From positions 1,302,001 through 1,366,000 of the forward strand of contig JACGCK010000002.1 in NCBI GenBank assembly GCA_014925825.1: a stretch of 64,000 nt of DNA, read 5' to 3'. Position 1 is the first letter of the stretch; each line of letters opens with the position of its first letter. A program made the translations under genes and the position numbers. Under the pieces are notes generated by a model, which saw nothing but the letters and a program-made list of their open reading frames with translations, was not told the DNA's origin and searched no databases. The DNA is from Pholiota molesta (lineage: Eukaryota; Basidiomycota; Agaricomycetes; Agaricales; Strophariaceae). This document shows positions 44,967 through 57,577 of the stretch, in pieces.

Positions 44967-46053
44967 TGTACTTCTGTTCGTTTCGAGAGAATCCGAGGGT
45001 GGTAGCAAGAAAAAGAAGGAGGCAAGGCAATTTATGTAATTTTCGATCTTCCTTGAGTTCTGAAATCAAGTATCTTGAGAAAGAGTGACGGTACATATGG
45101 GAATTGGATTAGATATGGCGGGAGTTCGCAACCGCGTGTGGGTCGATCTTCCGATTCGCGTGACGTCGTCCATGTTCCTGTATGTTCTCCAGATCACTTC
45201 GCGTTATGTTCCGGGTTTAACTTCCAGAGTAAAGCATGTGTACAGACAAATGACGCAAAGAGACGGAAAAGTCGCAATGAAGAGGGCAAAGTTATCAACG
45301 GAAATGTGGACAGCATTCCTCGGCATGTCATAATTCAGGCGGATCGTCTGACCCAGAACATCGCGAGTCCAACGAATTAGAACAATCAGACACGGTCCAG
45401 GCGCTGAGAATAGCATCGAGCATGTTCCAAGTCAAAGATGCGTTCACACAGAGTTTTGTTCCGGGATTCCAGCAAGTCGACGTGGACAGCCTATCATGAT
45501 CGCGATGACGCCACGGTCAAACCAAAGAAGAGAATTGCGATATAAAAGGGTTAACTGGAGCAAAAATAGCGGGACACCATGCGGGAATTGCACGACATTT
45601 GAGGGTTTTCACGTCGCACTCGTTGTCGCAGACAGTCCAAAAAGAAGCGAGTCACAGGCCCGAGTGCAGAGCTATAATAACACGATGCGCTGGCAGAGGT
45701 ATTTTGGGAGCTTCATCTTGACGAGGACATAATCGAAGCAAGAAAGGCAAAATCCAAGGATAAGGGGTTGATGCAGAAGTCAAAGCTTTCATCGGATGAT
45801 GGAGGACGAGTTCAAGAGACGAGACTGCGGCGGTGGCCATTGCTGCCGAGAGCGGATCAGAAGGGATCCAGACCAGCGTCGGCTAACTCCCGCAGTACTG
45901 AGTTAATGGAGACAGTATCTCCACCGCCTCCACCCTTCCCACCACCACCTCTTTCTTTTCTTTTCTCTCATCCTTCGGTTTCGTTCTCTGAGAAGAGAAC
46001 TTTTGGCTCAAAACCTCCCGCAAATCGTTTTAAATTAGAGGCGAAGAAGTACA
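44967..46053. other. Divergent promoter region, secreted-protein gene 5 and LysM gene
   Basis: About 1.1 kb between two genes read outward. It contains the shared block of gene 5 and, near the LysM start, CT-rich tracts. No gene was recognised. Confidence 0.45.
45389..45516 (-). promoter_or_regulatory. Shared upstream block of secreted-protein gene 5
   Basis: Carries GTCCAGGC, TCGAGCATGTTCC, ATGCGTTCACACA, CGGGATTCCAGCAAGTCG and GATCGCGATGACGCCA in the same order as upstream of genes 2-4. It lies 420-550 bp upstream of the start. Confidence 0.6.
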
Positions 46054-47067
46054 ATGGGTCGCTGGACGCAATATGACGAGGTTCGTGCTACCACTTGCGC
46101 ATTTCTCCTGTATGCTGTCGCTTTGGAGCATTCTGCATGCTTTATCCTCAACTTTTCATGTTGCATACACTATTGAACGTTGAACGTTGAAGCTTGATCC
46201 TTTCTTTCTCAACAGGATGACTACCGTTTGCCAGAGGGCATGAAACGCATAGGCTACGACTCCGAGTCCGGCAGGTACTACTTCCGCGACACTGACGGTT
46301 CTGTGTGGGTGGGTCCTCAAGGCGCAGAGTTCGGCCAGATGACGAGAGGTAAGTCAACTCCTACAGGTCTCGCCTCATGGACGATGAAGCAGAGCTATAT
46401 TATCTTATCATTCTCGATGCTAACACCTTTTTCATTTCCTCCTATAGTAAATGCCTTGCCACCAACAATAGAGGCAGAAGCTGAACGTTCCGAACGTCGT
46501 GGTAGTCGTAATGACGACTTGGAAGCCTCGCCTCGTGCGTCCAGGAATGGAGGATACGAGGAGTTATCGGAGAGCGACTCAGACGAACATGTAAGCGTTC
46601 TTGCTTTCCAATTTCGCTTACTCTCCAACCCTGCACCTATTGTGTCTCCCTTTACATATCTTTGTCATTGAATTATTAACCAATCCACCACCTCGCAGAC
46701 CCGTCCTATGGCCCATCAAACACCAAACGGCCCCTCTCCGTACCGCTCGCTCTTCCCATTTTTCCTAATAATCGCCGTTCTCCTGCTCCTGGTCTGGCGC
46801 CTCCTCATTCAGCCGTCCCTCTCCTCCCCAGCGATAACCCCCAAGCGCTGCCCGGAAGGCACCGCCTCACACTGGATCCAACCCGGCCAGAGCTGCTGGG
46901 AACTTTCCCGCGAGCGCGGGTGGACATTGGCCGACTTCCGCGAGGCGAACCCGAAGGTGAACTGCGAGCCACTGCTCCCTGGGACGTCAGTGTGCCTGCC
47001 GCCGCCTGCGGGTGCGGGCGCGAGCGCGCTGAAGAACCGGAAACGGACTGTAAAGCGCCGGCTATGA
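46054..47067 (+). CDS. Single-pass membrane protein with C-terminal LysM domain
   Basis: Encoded by join(46054-46080, 46216-46348, 46448-46590, 46699-47067), about 223 residues, all phases consistent. The N-terminal part (GMKRIGYDSESGRYYFRDTD, then VWVGPQGAEFG) resembles a WW-like fold and would face the cytosol. A Ser/Glu-rich linker follows, then one membrane helix (LFPFFLIIAVLLLLVWRLLI). Outside is a LysM domain (HWIQPGQSCWELSRERGWTL, then FREANPKVNCEPLLPGTSVC). LysM modules bind chitin and related N-acetylglucosamine polymers. There is no cleavable signal peptide, so a type II anchor is inferred. It ends with a basic tail (KNRKRTVKRRL). Function in wall sensing or remodelling is plausible but unproven. 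Confidence 0.88.
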
Positions 47068-47925
47068 TGCGCCCGATACGCGAAGCAGCGCTGAGAGGCG
47101 TGTGCCGGCGCTCGCTGCTTGCTGATCTCCTGCGTTCGATTTCTTTGCCTGGACACCGACCCTCTACCGCCCTCTCCTATCTCCGTGCTACCCACGCAAC
47201 CCCAACTATTGCCATCATAACGCTGACGACTGTGCCACGTATCCCTGTGCCACGTATCCTCCAAAATTGACGGGGCTTCTCCCGAGCCATTCCTTTCCCG
47301 AAGATTCTGAGACCGACATTCTCAGAGAGACTCCATGCCTTTCTATGTTCTTCCACTTCCACCATCAGACCCGGATCGGACGTACTTGTGACGAGCCGCT
47401 AAAACCTCGGCTGCTCTTCAGATATAACGCGTATTTCCAGGCTCTTTATTTTTCGGTGTTTTCGGAATCAGTCGTAACATCTGTCCTTGCTCTCTTCCGT
47501 CTATCTATCCTTGCTTTGGCTGTTTATTGGCTACAAGTTTTCTCCGGATCTTTCCTCCACTTTCTGTTCTGTTTACAGTTTTCATTTGATTCCCCTCGGT
47601 ACTATACCACCCCACATTACTATCAAAACGGATCTCTATCTCCCTCATCACGCCATCCATTTTGTACTATAGCCACGATTAATGACTTCACGAACAATCT
47701 ATCTTTTCTCTCTCACTTTCCGCTGCCATTTTCGTGAGATCTCCGGGCTTGACCTCGATGAGTCCGTGCAATCCTCGATATCGACAGCAAAATGCAGGTG
47801 CGTGTATCCCTCCATCGAAGTCTAGTTAACATTTCCTTGTTCCTAGGATATCGGGCATCATTAGGTATATCATAAATAACAGAATCTGCTTCGTTCTTAT
47901 TCCCAAACCCTCCGCCTAGGTGCTG
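47068..47925. other. Convergent 3' intergenic region
   Basis: Lies between the 3' ends of the LysM gene (+) and the ankyrin gene (-). The frame at 47267-47737 has no domain features and sits where both UTRs are expected. Confidence 0.4.
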
Positions 47926-49067
47926 CTAATGCTTCTCCTCCTCTTCCTCCTCGCTGCCTGAAAAGTCATCGTCTTCCCCGCCTTCTTCATCTGGTAAATG
48001 TGGTATGAGAAAGAGAAGTGGGCAGGTATGCAAGTGTCATAAACAAGACAAGAACGTACCACTGGCAATATCATCTCTTGAGACGCTCGCCTGGGCTTGA
48101 TATTTGCGCAGGATGGGCTGTAGGATCCCGTCGTCCGGGAGAAGATCAATCGCTGTATTCCCATTCTTATTGCGTATCCTGTATAAGAAGATCAGAATCA
48201 GAATCAGTCGTAGAGCTCAGCGGCGGTTGAAGGACAAAGACAACACGAAACAAGAACAAAACAAAAAAAGAAAGAAAGAAAGAACGGAACAAGGGAAAGG
48301 GAAAGGAAGAGCAGGCGGTGGTACTAACGTATAATCCGCACCGGCGTCTAGCAGGCTCTCGAAGATGTGCGCACGGAGATCGGCGTCCTCGATCTGGTTG
48401 ACGTAGTGGAGCGGCGTCGCCTTTTCCATGCGGTTAATGGGATCGACATCGCATTCCTCGTGTGCGAGGATGTGCTCGATGGAGTCGAAGGCGGCGTAGA
48501 TCACGCTGGCGTCCGCAAACGCAGGTCCAGGTAGGATATGCAAGGGAGATCAACAGCGTTCCATCAAAGCATTAACCGCAGAGGGGTGGATACAAGTAGA
48601 TGGGATGTGAGCGCCAGCTACATGTGCGGAGAGGCTCAAAGAGCAGGGACGTACGCGATGTGCAGGGCTAGTCCACGGGGGAGAGAGCAAGGGCTGGGTT
48701 AGTTAGGATAGACACGGACACACATCCAAGGGGCGCAAAATAAACACACGCGTGTTCCCCACTCTGCGACGGCGCAACAGAATAAAAACTCAGTCTCCGA
48801 GCCCCTGGCAGCAGACGAACAACCGCGAGACTCACCCGTCTGTGCAGTTGATATCCAGGGTCTTGTCTTCCACTAGTTCACGGACCATGTTTTCGTTGTC
48901 GGCGCGTACGGCAGCAAGGAAGCGCTCGTCTGTACAGCAAAGTCATAGTGAAGGGTCGGGTGGCACAGATTAGACGAAGGTCGTTTATCAGTAGATGATC
49001 CATCTCAATCTGCGCGGTGGAACGTACTGATCGAAGCACCGCTAGATTCTTCTTCTACGACGGCCAT
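47926..49067 (-). CDS. Ankyrin-repeat protein
   Basis: A small soluble protein of ankyrin repeats, expected to act by binding partners. Start ATG 49067-49065 (MAVVEEESSGASI). The next exon reads ERFLAAVRADNENMVRELVE and TLDINCTDG. A very short exon near 48645-48660 likely carries ALHIA. Then come DASVIYAAFDSIEHILAHEE, DPINRMEKATPLHYVNQ and FESLLDAGADYT, each an ankyrin helix-turn-helix. The end is acidic (DEEGGEDDDFSGSEEEEEKH), stopping at 47926-47928. Exact ends of the short exon are uncertain. Fungi have small cytosolic or nuclear ankyrin proteins of this kind, but I do not assign an ortholog. Confidence 0.78.
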
Positions 49068-49367
49068 GGTAGTATAGGTGAGAGATGAAAAAGAGCAGAC
49101 AAGTAGCTTATATAGGGAGGGGTATAGGTAGATGATAATGGCGAATAAAGGAGGCGGTGCATTGTTCAGCGTTGCTACTCCGAACGCTGTTTGTTATCTA
49201 ATCTAATCTACAGAAGCAAGCTGCAAGAAATCAAAGTCAACAATCCAACTTTAATCTAAACCGTAAAATCAAAAACGACATTGAGGTACCATAAGTTGAA
49301 CTTCAATCGAAAGCCTCGATTACTGCAACTAGAAGAACCCAACTCAAAAGCGCAAATGTCGACATAT

Positions 49368-51365
49368 TTAAGGTTTCTCTTCTCGTTGATCCCCAACCAC
49401 ATCCTCCAACAGGTCCGCAAGCGTCCACCCACACCACACATGCGACGAAATTTTCTTCAGATCAGGCCTGCCTCTCTGCAACGCATAGCCCGGCGGAAGG
49501 AGAAGAAGCGGCGCCGCTGGATCCTCGTCCGTTTGCTCAGCTGTCGATGAGCAGGCCTTCAGCGCAGGCAGCTCATCGCGCGCATTCAGGTTCCGATTGT
49601 CGTTCTGTACACAAGTACCATCGCCGACGATTTGCTCTCCCAAAGATAAACCAGACAGAAGGCTCTCACTCGACTTCGCCGAGAGGTCCTTTCCATCCAG
49701 GCGCTCGACGAACCAGGGATGCCGCAACGCATCCTCTGCCCACAGCCGCGACGCGGGCGGATACACGAGAAAGCGGCGGATGAGGTCGAGCACAGACGGG
49801 ATCTCCTTCCCGCCTTCACTTTCCGCGATGCTGCCTGAGCTCAATGCAACTTCATTCGGAGTCTTTGATGGTTTTACAGGGAAATGCGTTAGATCTAACA
49901 CGGAAGGCTCGACGGTTGCAGATGGTGGGAGGTTGGCGAGGAGCGGACGGAGAGGGACCCCTTCGACGACCTTGAAAGCGACGGAAGATGCACCTGGAAG
50001 GGATTTGAATTCCTAAAGCAATTGGGAGTTTTCGATGAATGGAGATCGGTAGGTATAGCTGGAAAAGAAACTACTCACTGGCCAATTCCGTTCAGTCGGT
50101 GTTCCTAGTATCTTGAAAATACTCCATGCGAGGCCAATTTCTCCGCGATCTCCGTTGAAAAGTGTATCGCGTTTCCATTGGGCACCAGGATACCCTATTC
50201 TCAAATAACTACAGGACGCATAAAGCCGTCAGTTAACACTGTTAGTGACTTTTGATGAAATTCAGAGACATACCGAGGGATTATGAAGGGAAGTACCATG
50301 GTCTCGTCCTCCTCTGGAACAGTGTCATCATCATCGTCTCCATCATCCCCTTCACTGCTTTCAAGCCGCAAAGGCGTGAAAAATTCGGTGAAAGTTACAC
50401 CTATTGACCAGAGGTCTAGTGCTATATGTTCATAATTCCGCGTCCCAAAAAGAAGTTCCGGGGCACGATATGCGCTATAATTCCAAAACAAATCCGATTA
50501 GGACGGAAATACAGTTGAAGCGTGGGGTGTTGCAAATTACCGCGTTGACACCTCGAAATATAAATTTCCTTTGTGTTCTGGCCATATATCTTGGCTTTTT
50601 TCAACGTCCTTCTCGTTTTCCTTCCACGCTATACCAAAGTCGATGAGCTTCACGCAGCCGTCCTTGGTTAGCATGATGTTCTCCGGTTTTATGTCTCGGT
50701 GCGCGATACTGCGCAGGGGGTCATGCAGGTATGCCAGCGCTTCGAGCGTCTGAGCGAGAATGCTGCGGGCAAGCAGTACGAACTTCACTGTTTGCAGCTC
50801 GGGGTATATTTTCCGAGACCTCGAATTCTCTGGAGATGGATGGTGTCGAGATATAGGCGATGATGCAGGATGCACAGGAGGAAATGGATGCGGAGAGAAA
50901 TACGGCGAGGCGAGGAGGGACGCTAGGGACATGGGGAGATACGGCATGTATAAGGAGAGCACCGACTCGTCGTCATCGCGGAACGACCCCAGCAGATACA
51001 CAATCTGCGTAATGTCTATAAGTCAAACGCCAGAAAAGCGAGTGCGGACCCACATTCGGATGGATCATGCTCGACAAGAGCCTGCATTCTTTCACGATAT
51101 CGTGCGGCTCGCGAGAGAACTTGCGCGATGTCGAGGAGGATTTGACGACGATCCATTCCGGAACGCCGTCCTCGATTGTCGTCCACGTCCGCCCGACTGT
51201 CGCGAACGGGCCCTCTCGGATAATGTCATAGTGCGATATAGGCTAGATGTTCAAAGCGGTTTGCGTCAGGCATGAGAGCATCGTATGACGCGGATGGACT
51301 GGGCTCACAGTTCCTAGAATGCGTTTCACGTCCAGCTTAGCTTGGGTGCTTGGGCGTACGTGCAT
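49368..51365 (-). CDS. CDK-like (CMGC group) protein kinase
   Basis: Start ATG 51365-51363 (MHVRPSTQAKLDVKRILGT). Exon 2 reads ISHYDIIREGPFATVGRTW, with an unusual Gly loop, and EWIVVKSSS (catalytic Lys). Then HPN joins IVYLLGSF. The catalytic loop is HRDIKPENIML and the DFG region KLIDFGIAW. The activation-to-P+1 region is AYRAPELLFG, followed by EHIALDLWSIGVTFTEFF, typical of CDK-related kinases. An acidic insert (EGDDGDDDDDTVPEED) follows. The C-lobe ends RFLVYPPASRLWAEDALRHP. It stops at 49368-49370. A Cak/Csk1-like role in activating other CDKs is one possibility; no cyclin-binding PSTAIRE-like helix was recognised. Confidence 0.85.
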
Positions 51366-51673
51366 GCTGATGGAAGATGGCAGTGGTAGTGGTAGGCCGA
51401 TAAAGGGATAGCATGTTAGTTGATCGAGCTAGTACAAGGAAGCCTTGATCGACATCCGCAGGGACTGCCACTATGTCATACCCCACGGCATCACGAGACA
51501 CTAAAAACAGGCGTTCAGGCAAGTCATTGGTCAATTTGGGTATTCCATTGAGAAAGATAAGTTATAAAGAATGCGTGCTACATGTAATTGTCGTAGTAAG
51601 TTATAATATACATCACATCAAAAATAGTAAAGGTCCAAAGAAAAATGACATTCTGGCATCATGCATCGCGCTG
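51366..51673. other. Short intergenic region between CDK-like kinase and ABC transporter
   Basis: About 0.3 kb with the kinase promoter and the 3' UTR of the transporter. Nothing else was seen. Confidence 0.45.
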
Positions 51674-54600
51674 TCAGAATACACCAAAAAATCGTTTCTT
51701 TCGGGTTGGTGCGAGCTCGTCACCCAGATGTAGTTGTTCATGATCACTAGCCATATCGTCGTTGATAATCTTGATGAACGCCGTCTCCAACGTCGACTTT
51801 CCGACCGTGAAATCGGGGAAGTCTTTCTCCTGCGACAGGACCTCGAAGATGCTCGCAATCGACATGAGTCCGACAACGCCATTTGATCCACTGGCTTGCT
51901 GTCCGATAGGGACCTCAAATCGCGTGGCGACATCGTCCACCATACGTGCTCCAGGCATGCGCGCCATGACCGCTTGGACTTTGACCAGGTCTTCTCGGGA
52001 ATGACATGAGAAATGGACTTCATAGCTGGCATTACGAGATTCGAGTTCTTCAGGAGTACCGACGGCTACAACAATAGAGTTAGCAATGAAGTTAAGAAGA
52101 CGACAAAAGAAACAACGTACCAAGCATGCGCTTGGACATGATTCCAACTTTAGTAGCCAGATATGAAGCTTCTTCCATGGAGTCTAATCGAAGCAAAGAA
52201 CTATTTAAAAATAAGATAGTTGAATGTCAGAAATTCACTTACGAGTCGTAAGGAAAACAGCCTTGTCGTTGGTGACCTGTTTGAGCACCGCCCAAAGTTC
52301 GCGCTTCATTCTCGCATCGATACCTGTCGAATATTCATCTACCAACACGACAGGGGGATTGCCTAGAAAGCATGTTCAATTGGAGGAATCAGAAAGATGA
52401 GCCATGAACCTACCTATGAGAGCAATTGTAAGCGCCAATTTCCTCTGATTTCCGCCCGACAACTTCGTGGCCAGTCGATTGGCGTATGAATCCAGCCCTG
52501 TGGCAGCCAACAACGAGTCGATGTTATTTTGCAGCTCCTCTCCAGCGAGGCCCCTGAAGCGACCGTAGATGTAGAGGTGTTCGCGAACGGTGAGATGTGC
52601 ATCAACAGCCGTGAATTGAGGACAAACGCCGAATGATACACGAGCTTTGGTTAGATCTTGGTAAACGGATGTTTCGTTGATTTTAACATCTCCTGACTCT
52701 GGCTTGATATGTCCACCTAAGTAAATGGAAGTGGTTAAATTCATAATGAAATTGGCAATACAAGGACGTACGGATCATGTCAAAAGTGGTAGTTTTCCCA
52801 GCACCATTGGGTCCCAACAGGACGAAAAGAGAGTGATGAGGTATAGTGAAGCTAACCCTGTCAACGACTCTGGCGCCGTCATAAGACTTTGACACATTTA
52901 ATATTCGTAGCGGGTCAGTGGTCGAAGGTGATATCGCATGCTGCGCCTCTGCGAGAACATCTGCGTTGAATGCTTTTCCATCCGACCCCTTCTCGTCAAG
53001 AGATAAGGTTGCTCTTTGTGCTTTCTTTGTCCGAGGGAGGCGAATAAATCGAGAATCAATCTGGGCGAGGACGAGAAGGAGGAAAATAATCCATCCAATA
53101 AGGTATACGATTGGGGCGCCAAACCGAGTCATCGAAACCATTGCGGCACCCGAGGCTAAATTTTCGCCATCACAGAGGATGGAAAACTGATTGACCGAGG
53201 TGAGCCCCGCTCGGATCTGAGAAAGAACCGAAGTAAATATTGTGTTCGCTGTAGTGAAAATAGTCTCATACCAAACTGTTGATTGGAGCTACAAGAGCAA
53301 GGGTAAAATGTATTGTGTTCATCACTTTTGGTATATTTGCAGGAGTCGTCTGAAAGAGTGTTACGATATAGCCCGTGAGATAGAGCTAGAATATCAGGAC
53401 GTTAGTCTAATTTTATCATCCTGTAAACCAAATTGACTGACCAAGTAGATAACGAATTGACTGATCACGGCGACCGCAAAGGCTCCGAGAGGTGAAGTGA
53501 CGAAAGTGACAATGATGTAAGAGAGTAAAATGCCTGCCCAACCATATAGACAGATAATTAACCACTAGATCGCGCAGAATGTTAGCGAATTGATATAGTT
53601 AAAAAGAAAAGAGGTGGTAAAATACCAATAATCCTATTCCTTGGAATTTTTCTTTGACAGTTGCATAAACGATTACAATGACCGTAGCAACAATGACCGA
53701 GAACATCGAGTCGAACATCAAATGCCCCAACCACATTCCCAAAGGATTCGAGAGTCCATTTGACAACTGCATTGCCTGAACAGAAGTCTGACGTTCTTTG
53801 GCAATATAAATGGCGAAAAATGCGGGGAATACCGACTGTGTAACATGGATGATCAGCGAGTGGAACGTACACAGAAGAAAATGACTGACCATGGCGGCAC
53901 CAAAGATGCTCAACCATTCCAAAGTCTCTAAACTCTCCGACTTCATTGTCGGCAACATGGAATAGGACTGTTTTATGCGTCTTGCAGCTGGCACGCTGGT
54001 AGTGCCCGTCGTGTTAACTGCATGTTTCCAAAGGAGATTAGTTGCAATACTGAAAAGGCCTAGACTTTCCAATGTCACTTCATAGGCAATGAGATATTGT
54101 TCGTTGTCAAAATCAATGGATAGGCCACCCGAAGTGTTGAAAAAGGAGAAAGTCCGGGAAATATCCTCGACTAAGGTTGGCTGATCTGCGACGGAGATGA
54201 ACGGATTGTACGTGAAGTTGCCTGGATTCAGGCTTGGATCAGGCTGCACACTGTAACTTGGGGTATGGATTTCAGGTAGAGAAGCATTGATCGTTGCATC
54301 CAGACTGAGCGGAGATGCAAAGAGTGTAGCCTGCGATAAGAATGGTGGATATATAGGGAATGCGAAGTCCGATTCAAGCGACAGCACATGCGCGCAGGAC
54401 GTGGTTCCTCCATGTATGAAGCGTATAGGCCACCAGGCACCTGAGATTCCGACAAATAGGGCGACCAAGGGCGCGAACCAACTACGGCGCAGGATGAGAG
54501 CACGTTTGTGGAAGATAGTCGATGCTTGTGCCCAGGGACTGCGAGGACGACTCGATGACAGCTTGAGATCTGATAGTTGAGGTCGAACAACCTTTCCATT

Positions 54601-57577
54601 GGCTTCGTCTATCGGATGATCACTTTCTTCCTGTGCAAGGAGATCCAGGAAAATATCTTCGATTGTGGTCCCAACGACATCGTAAGATATAATATCAAAT
54701 TGCGCCTTCGAGTTCTCGGTAATGCCAACGGCCTTTGTGATGAGGGCCAAGTCCTGGGTCTTCAATTCGTAGAGGAAACTGCCGTCGTCGTTTTCTGATA
54801 CAGCCACATCTGGAGCAACAGTTTGTACGGATTTTAGGAGGTCCATAGAGTTTTGAATAGAGCGGAATTTGACTGAAATGGCATATCCATCGCCCATTGT
54901 TGACTTGAGCGTAACTGGGGTGTCACAAGCGACAAGCTTCCCTGGTGCAGCAAGAACCGCGATGCGATCGGCCAGGAAATCCGCTTCGTCCAAAAACTAC
55001 AAAGTTGTCAATCATTGTACATAGATCGATGAAAGATCGTGTAACACGTACGTGAGTAGTCAAAATGATTGTTCGTTCGTTCCTGTAAGTAGTCAGGGTT
55101 TTCCATAGAGCTCGCCGGCTCAGAGGGTCGACACCCGACGTACATTCATCGACAAGGATAACTAAAGACTGATGAGCGCCATGACGAATGATATTGTAGA
55201 AATATCTTACTTTTTGAACCGCCTACAAGTCCAATAGCGAGTTGTAGCTTCCGCTTTTGGCCACCAGACAGTGTCCCTGCTGCAGCATGGATCTTGGACT
55301 GCAAGTCACAGTCTCGGATCAGCTGCTCCAGAGCCATTTCAGAGGAGCTGCCGTCAGCGGCCTTGATTTCGTTCCACAGGCGCAACGTTTGAAGACAGGT
55401 GAGTTCGGGGAAAAGAACGTTCTTTTGTGGGACTAAGCCCAGTGTACCGCGGGCAGGACGTTCTGTGTTGCCTTCGAAAGCGATCGTACCACTAGTAGGG
55501 CCAAGGAGACCACCAATAATCGACATTATAGTAGACTTTCCAGCGCTAAACAAAGATAAAACTGTCAGATGAATGATTCCATATTCCTCGGCAGAAACGT
55601 ACCCATTTGGTCCTAAGAGAGCGAAAATACCATAGGTCGGGACATTGAAGGACAGGTCTGCGATAGCAACGATGTCCCTTGATTTTCTACGGAAAAATGA
55701 GCTATTGAAGGTCTTCTGAACGTTGTGAATGCTGAGCGCAAGGGTGGAATCGATAGTCGAGGGTATAGCTTGAGCGCTTTTCCGTCTGAAGCCCGTATTT
55801 GATGGGTTTGCGATTTTGTATAATAGACGTTCCCAAATGACGGCGAGCAACGGCCAAAGTAAGATTGAAAACTAGAACGGTTGTGAGAGACTGCATTCAT
55901 CAGGTAAAGGTCAGAAACGTACCACTGCTGCAATGATCATGGGTTGAAGAGTCAATTCATAGGCAGGATCTGGCACCGCTATTGCGAACGGAACGCCATA
56001 GGTCTCGAACCCAGAAAGAACCTTTAATGCAAAAATATAGAACATCGGAGGAAAGAAGAAAGATAGGATGGCTGGCGTGGTGGTTCCAAGTCCTGCCAAG
56101 TTCATAGGCACGACTCCAAGGACAAGCGTCAACACAGTTGTCACGACTGCTGCCAGTTGGGGGTTCTTGCTGAAAGGGACGGCCACGAAAAATGTCCAAC
56201 TTGCTAACGCGAGGCCGGTGAGAAGGTGGACGCCGACTATAATGCCAAGAGGCGTGTTGATAAATAGACGCGCATGCCATATCACTGCGAGAAGGACCCA
56301 AGCAGGGAGATAAATCAGAGAGACAGAGAAGTGCCAAGATCTGGAGAGATGCGGTCAGCCTCAGATGTAGCTCAAAAGTGGCAGTGGTACATGAACTTAC
56401 AATATCCTGGCAGAATCAAGGGCTCCCATCGCTTGTAGATGGGATGTCAGGAGAGCAGCGCGCTCCATGGCCACTCCACCGGCCAACTAAAGGTAAATCA
56501 TGAGAAACCAGCGCGTTCATGTATGATGTATTCGCATATACCTGATACGTTACCCCCGTGAACGCGAGGAGACTAGGAAAAGTACAATTAGGACACATGT
56601 TGAAAACGGGATTGTAATCATGAAAACAAGTAACTCACAAAGCAATACCGCAAAAGCTGCCAATTAACCCCAAAAGCACTGTTTGTTCATTTATAAGTCA
56701 TAGCAAAGTCAGAATGAATGCGCCTTATCTCACTTAATCTATTGGTATTCAATATGTCGATACCATTGGTGTCATGTGTATATGGTAAATGCATAGGTTG
56801 CGAAATTTGTTGGCCAGTGGAGAGTTCGATAATCGCCTGAGTTCATGTTTTAGATACGTGACAGGTATGTATTAGAAGAGAAACACTTACCTGATCAAGA
56901 GCCCATTGCACCGCAAGCAATTTGATTTCAAAGTCATTGTTATGGGTTTTGACATCGATATTTTGAGCGCCGTTGTCGAATCGGATGGTATATGCCACGG
57001 GTCGAGAATCGTTGACAGACGCTGAAGGAATAGTCTCGAATGTGATGGTGGAAAAGCAATCCGAGGCTCCACTAAAGTTCAAGATGCATGCATTCCTTAC
57101 TTGATCGGTGGTTTCTACTTTCTTGAGGGCATTACGCTGCTTCGAAGTAAAATTCTTGCTGAGTTGATTCATGATATCCGTGGCCGTAACGAATCCGGTA
57201 CCATCGGTGTTGTCGGCCCATACGATGGGTTGTGCGCCACTAAAAGCATCTTGAATCCGAAGGACAGGACTCACAGTCCCCAATCCAAGCTAGGAAAACG
57301 AATAAGTAAATCGAAAACGACCTTGATAAACAAAACAACACGCTCACATTTGGCGCCTTTCCGAAGAATCGCGGGCTGTATGCAAGAAACACACCATACG
57401 CGAGAGGAAATATCAAACAGCGTAAGATATTGGCCTTGTCGGATAGAAAGATGTCAGATAAATCCATTACTTTTCGGCCTCGCGAGCACGCACCAGCCAA
57501 TGAGCCCGAAACACAAGAAAGTTCTTGACGAACAGAGCCGTAAATTGCCTCCAAAACAGGCTCTTCGTGGTGAACAT
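51674..57577 (-). CDS. ABCA-type ABC transporter (full size)
   Basis: A full ABC transporter with order TMD1-NBD1-TMD2-NBD2, in the ABCA style known for lipid movement. Start ATG 57577-57575 (MFTTKSLFWRQFTALFVKN); stop 51674-51676 after KKRFFGVF. A large luminal loop follows the first membrane helix (NDSRPVAYTIRFDNGAQN). NBD1 shows ALLGPNG joined by an intron to AGKSTIMSIIGG, the signature LSGGQKRKLQLAIGL and Walker B VILVDECTSGVD. TMD2 has a glycosylation-prone loop and LGMWLGHLMFDSMFSVIVAT. NBD2 shows LLGPNGAGKTTTFDM, LSGGNQRKLALTIALIG and Walker B VVLVDEYSTGID, then FLTTHSMEEASYLATKVGIM. All ATPase motifs look intact in both halves. Many short introns. Substrate unknown. Confidence 0.92.

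Noticed and set aside
47267..47737. 156-residue frame after the LysM gene
   Set aside because: It is pyrimidine-rich, lacks domain features and lies in the convergent 3' UTR region.
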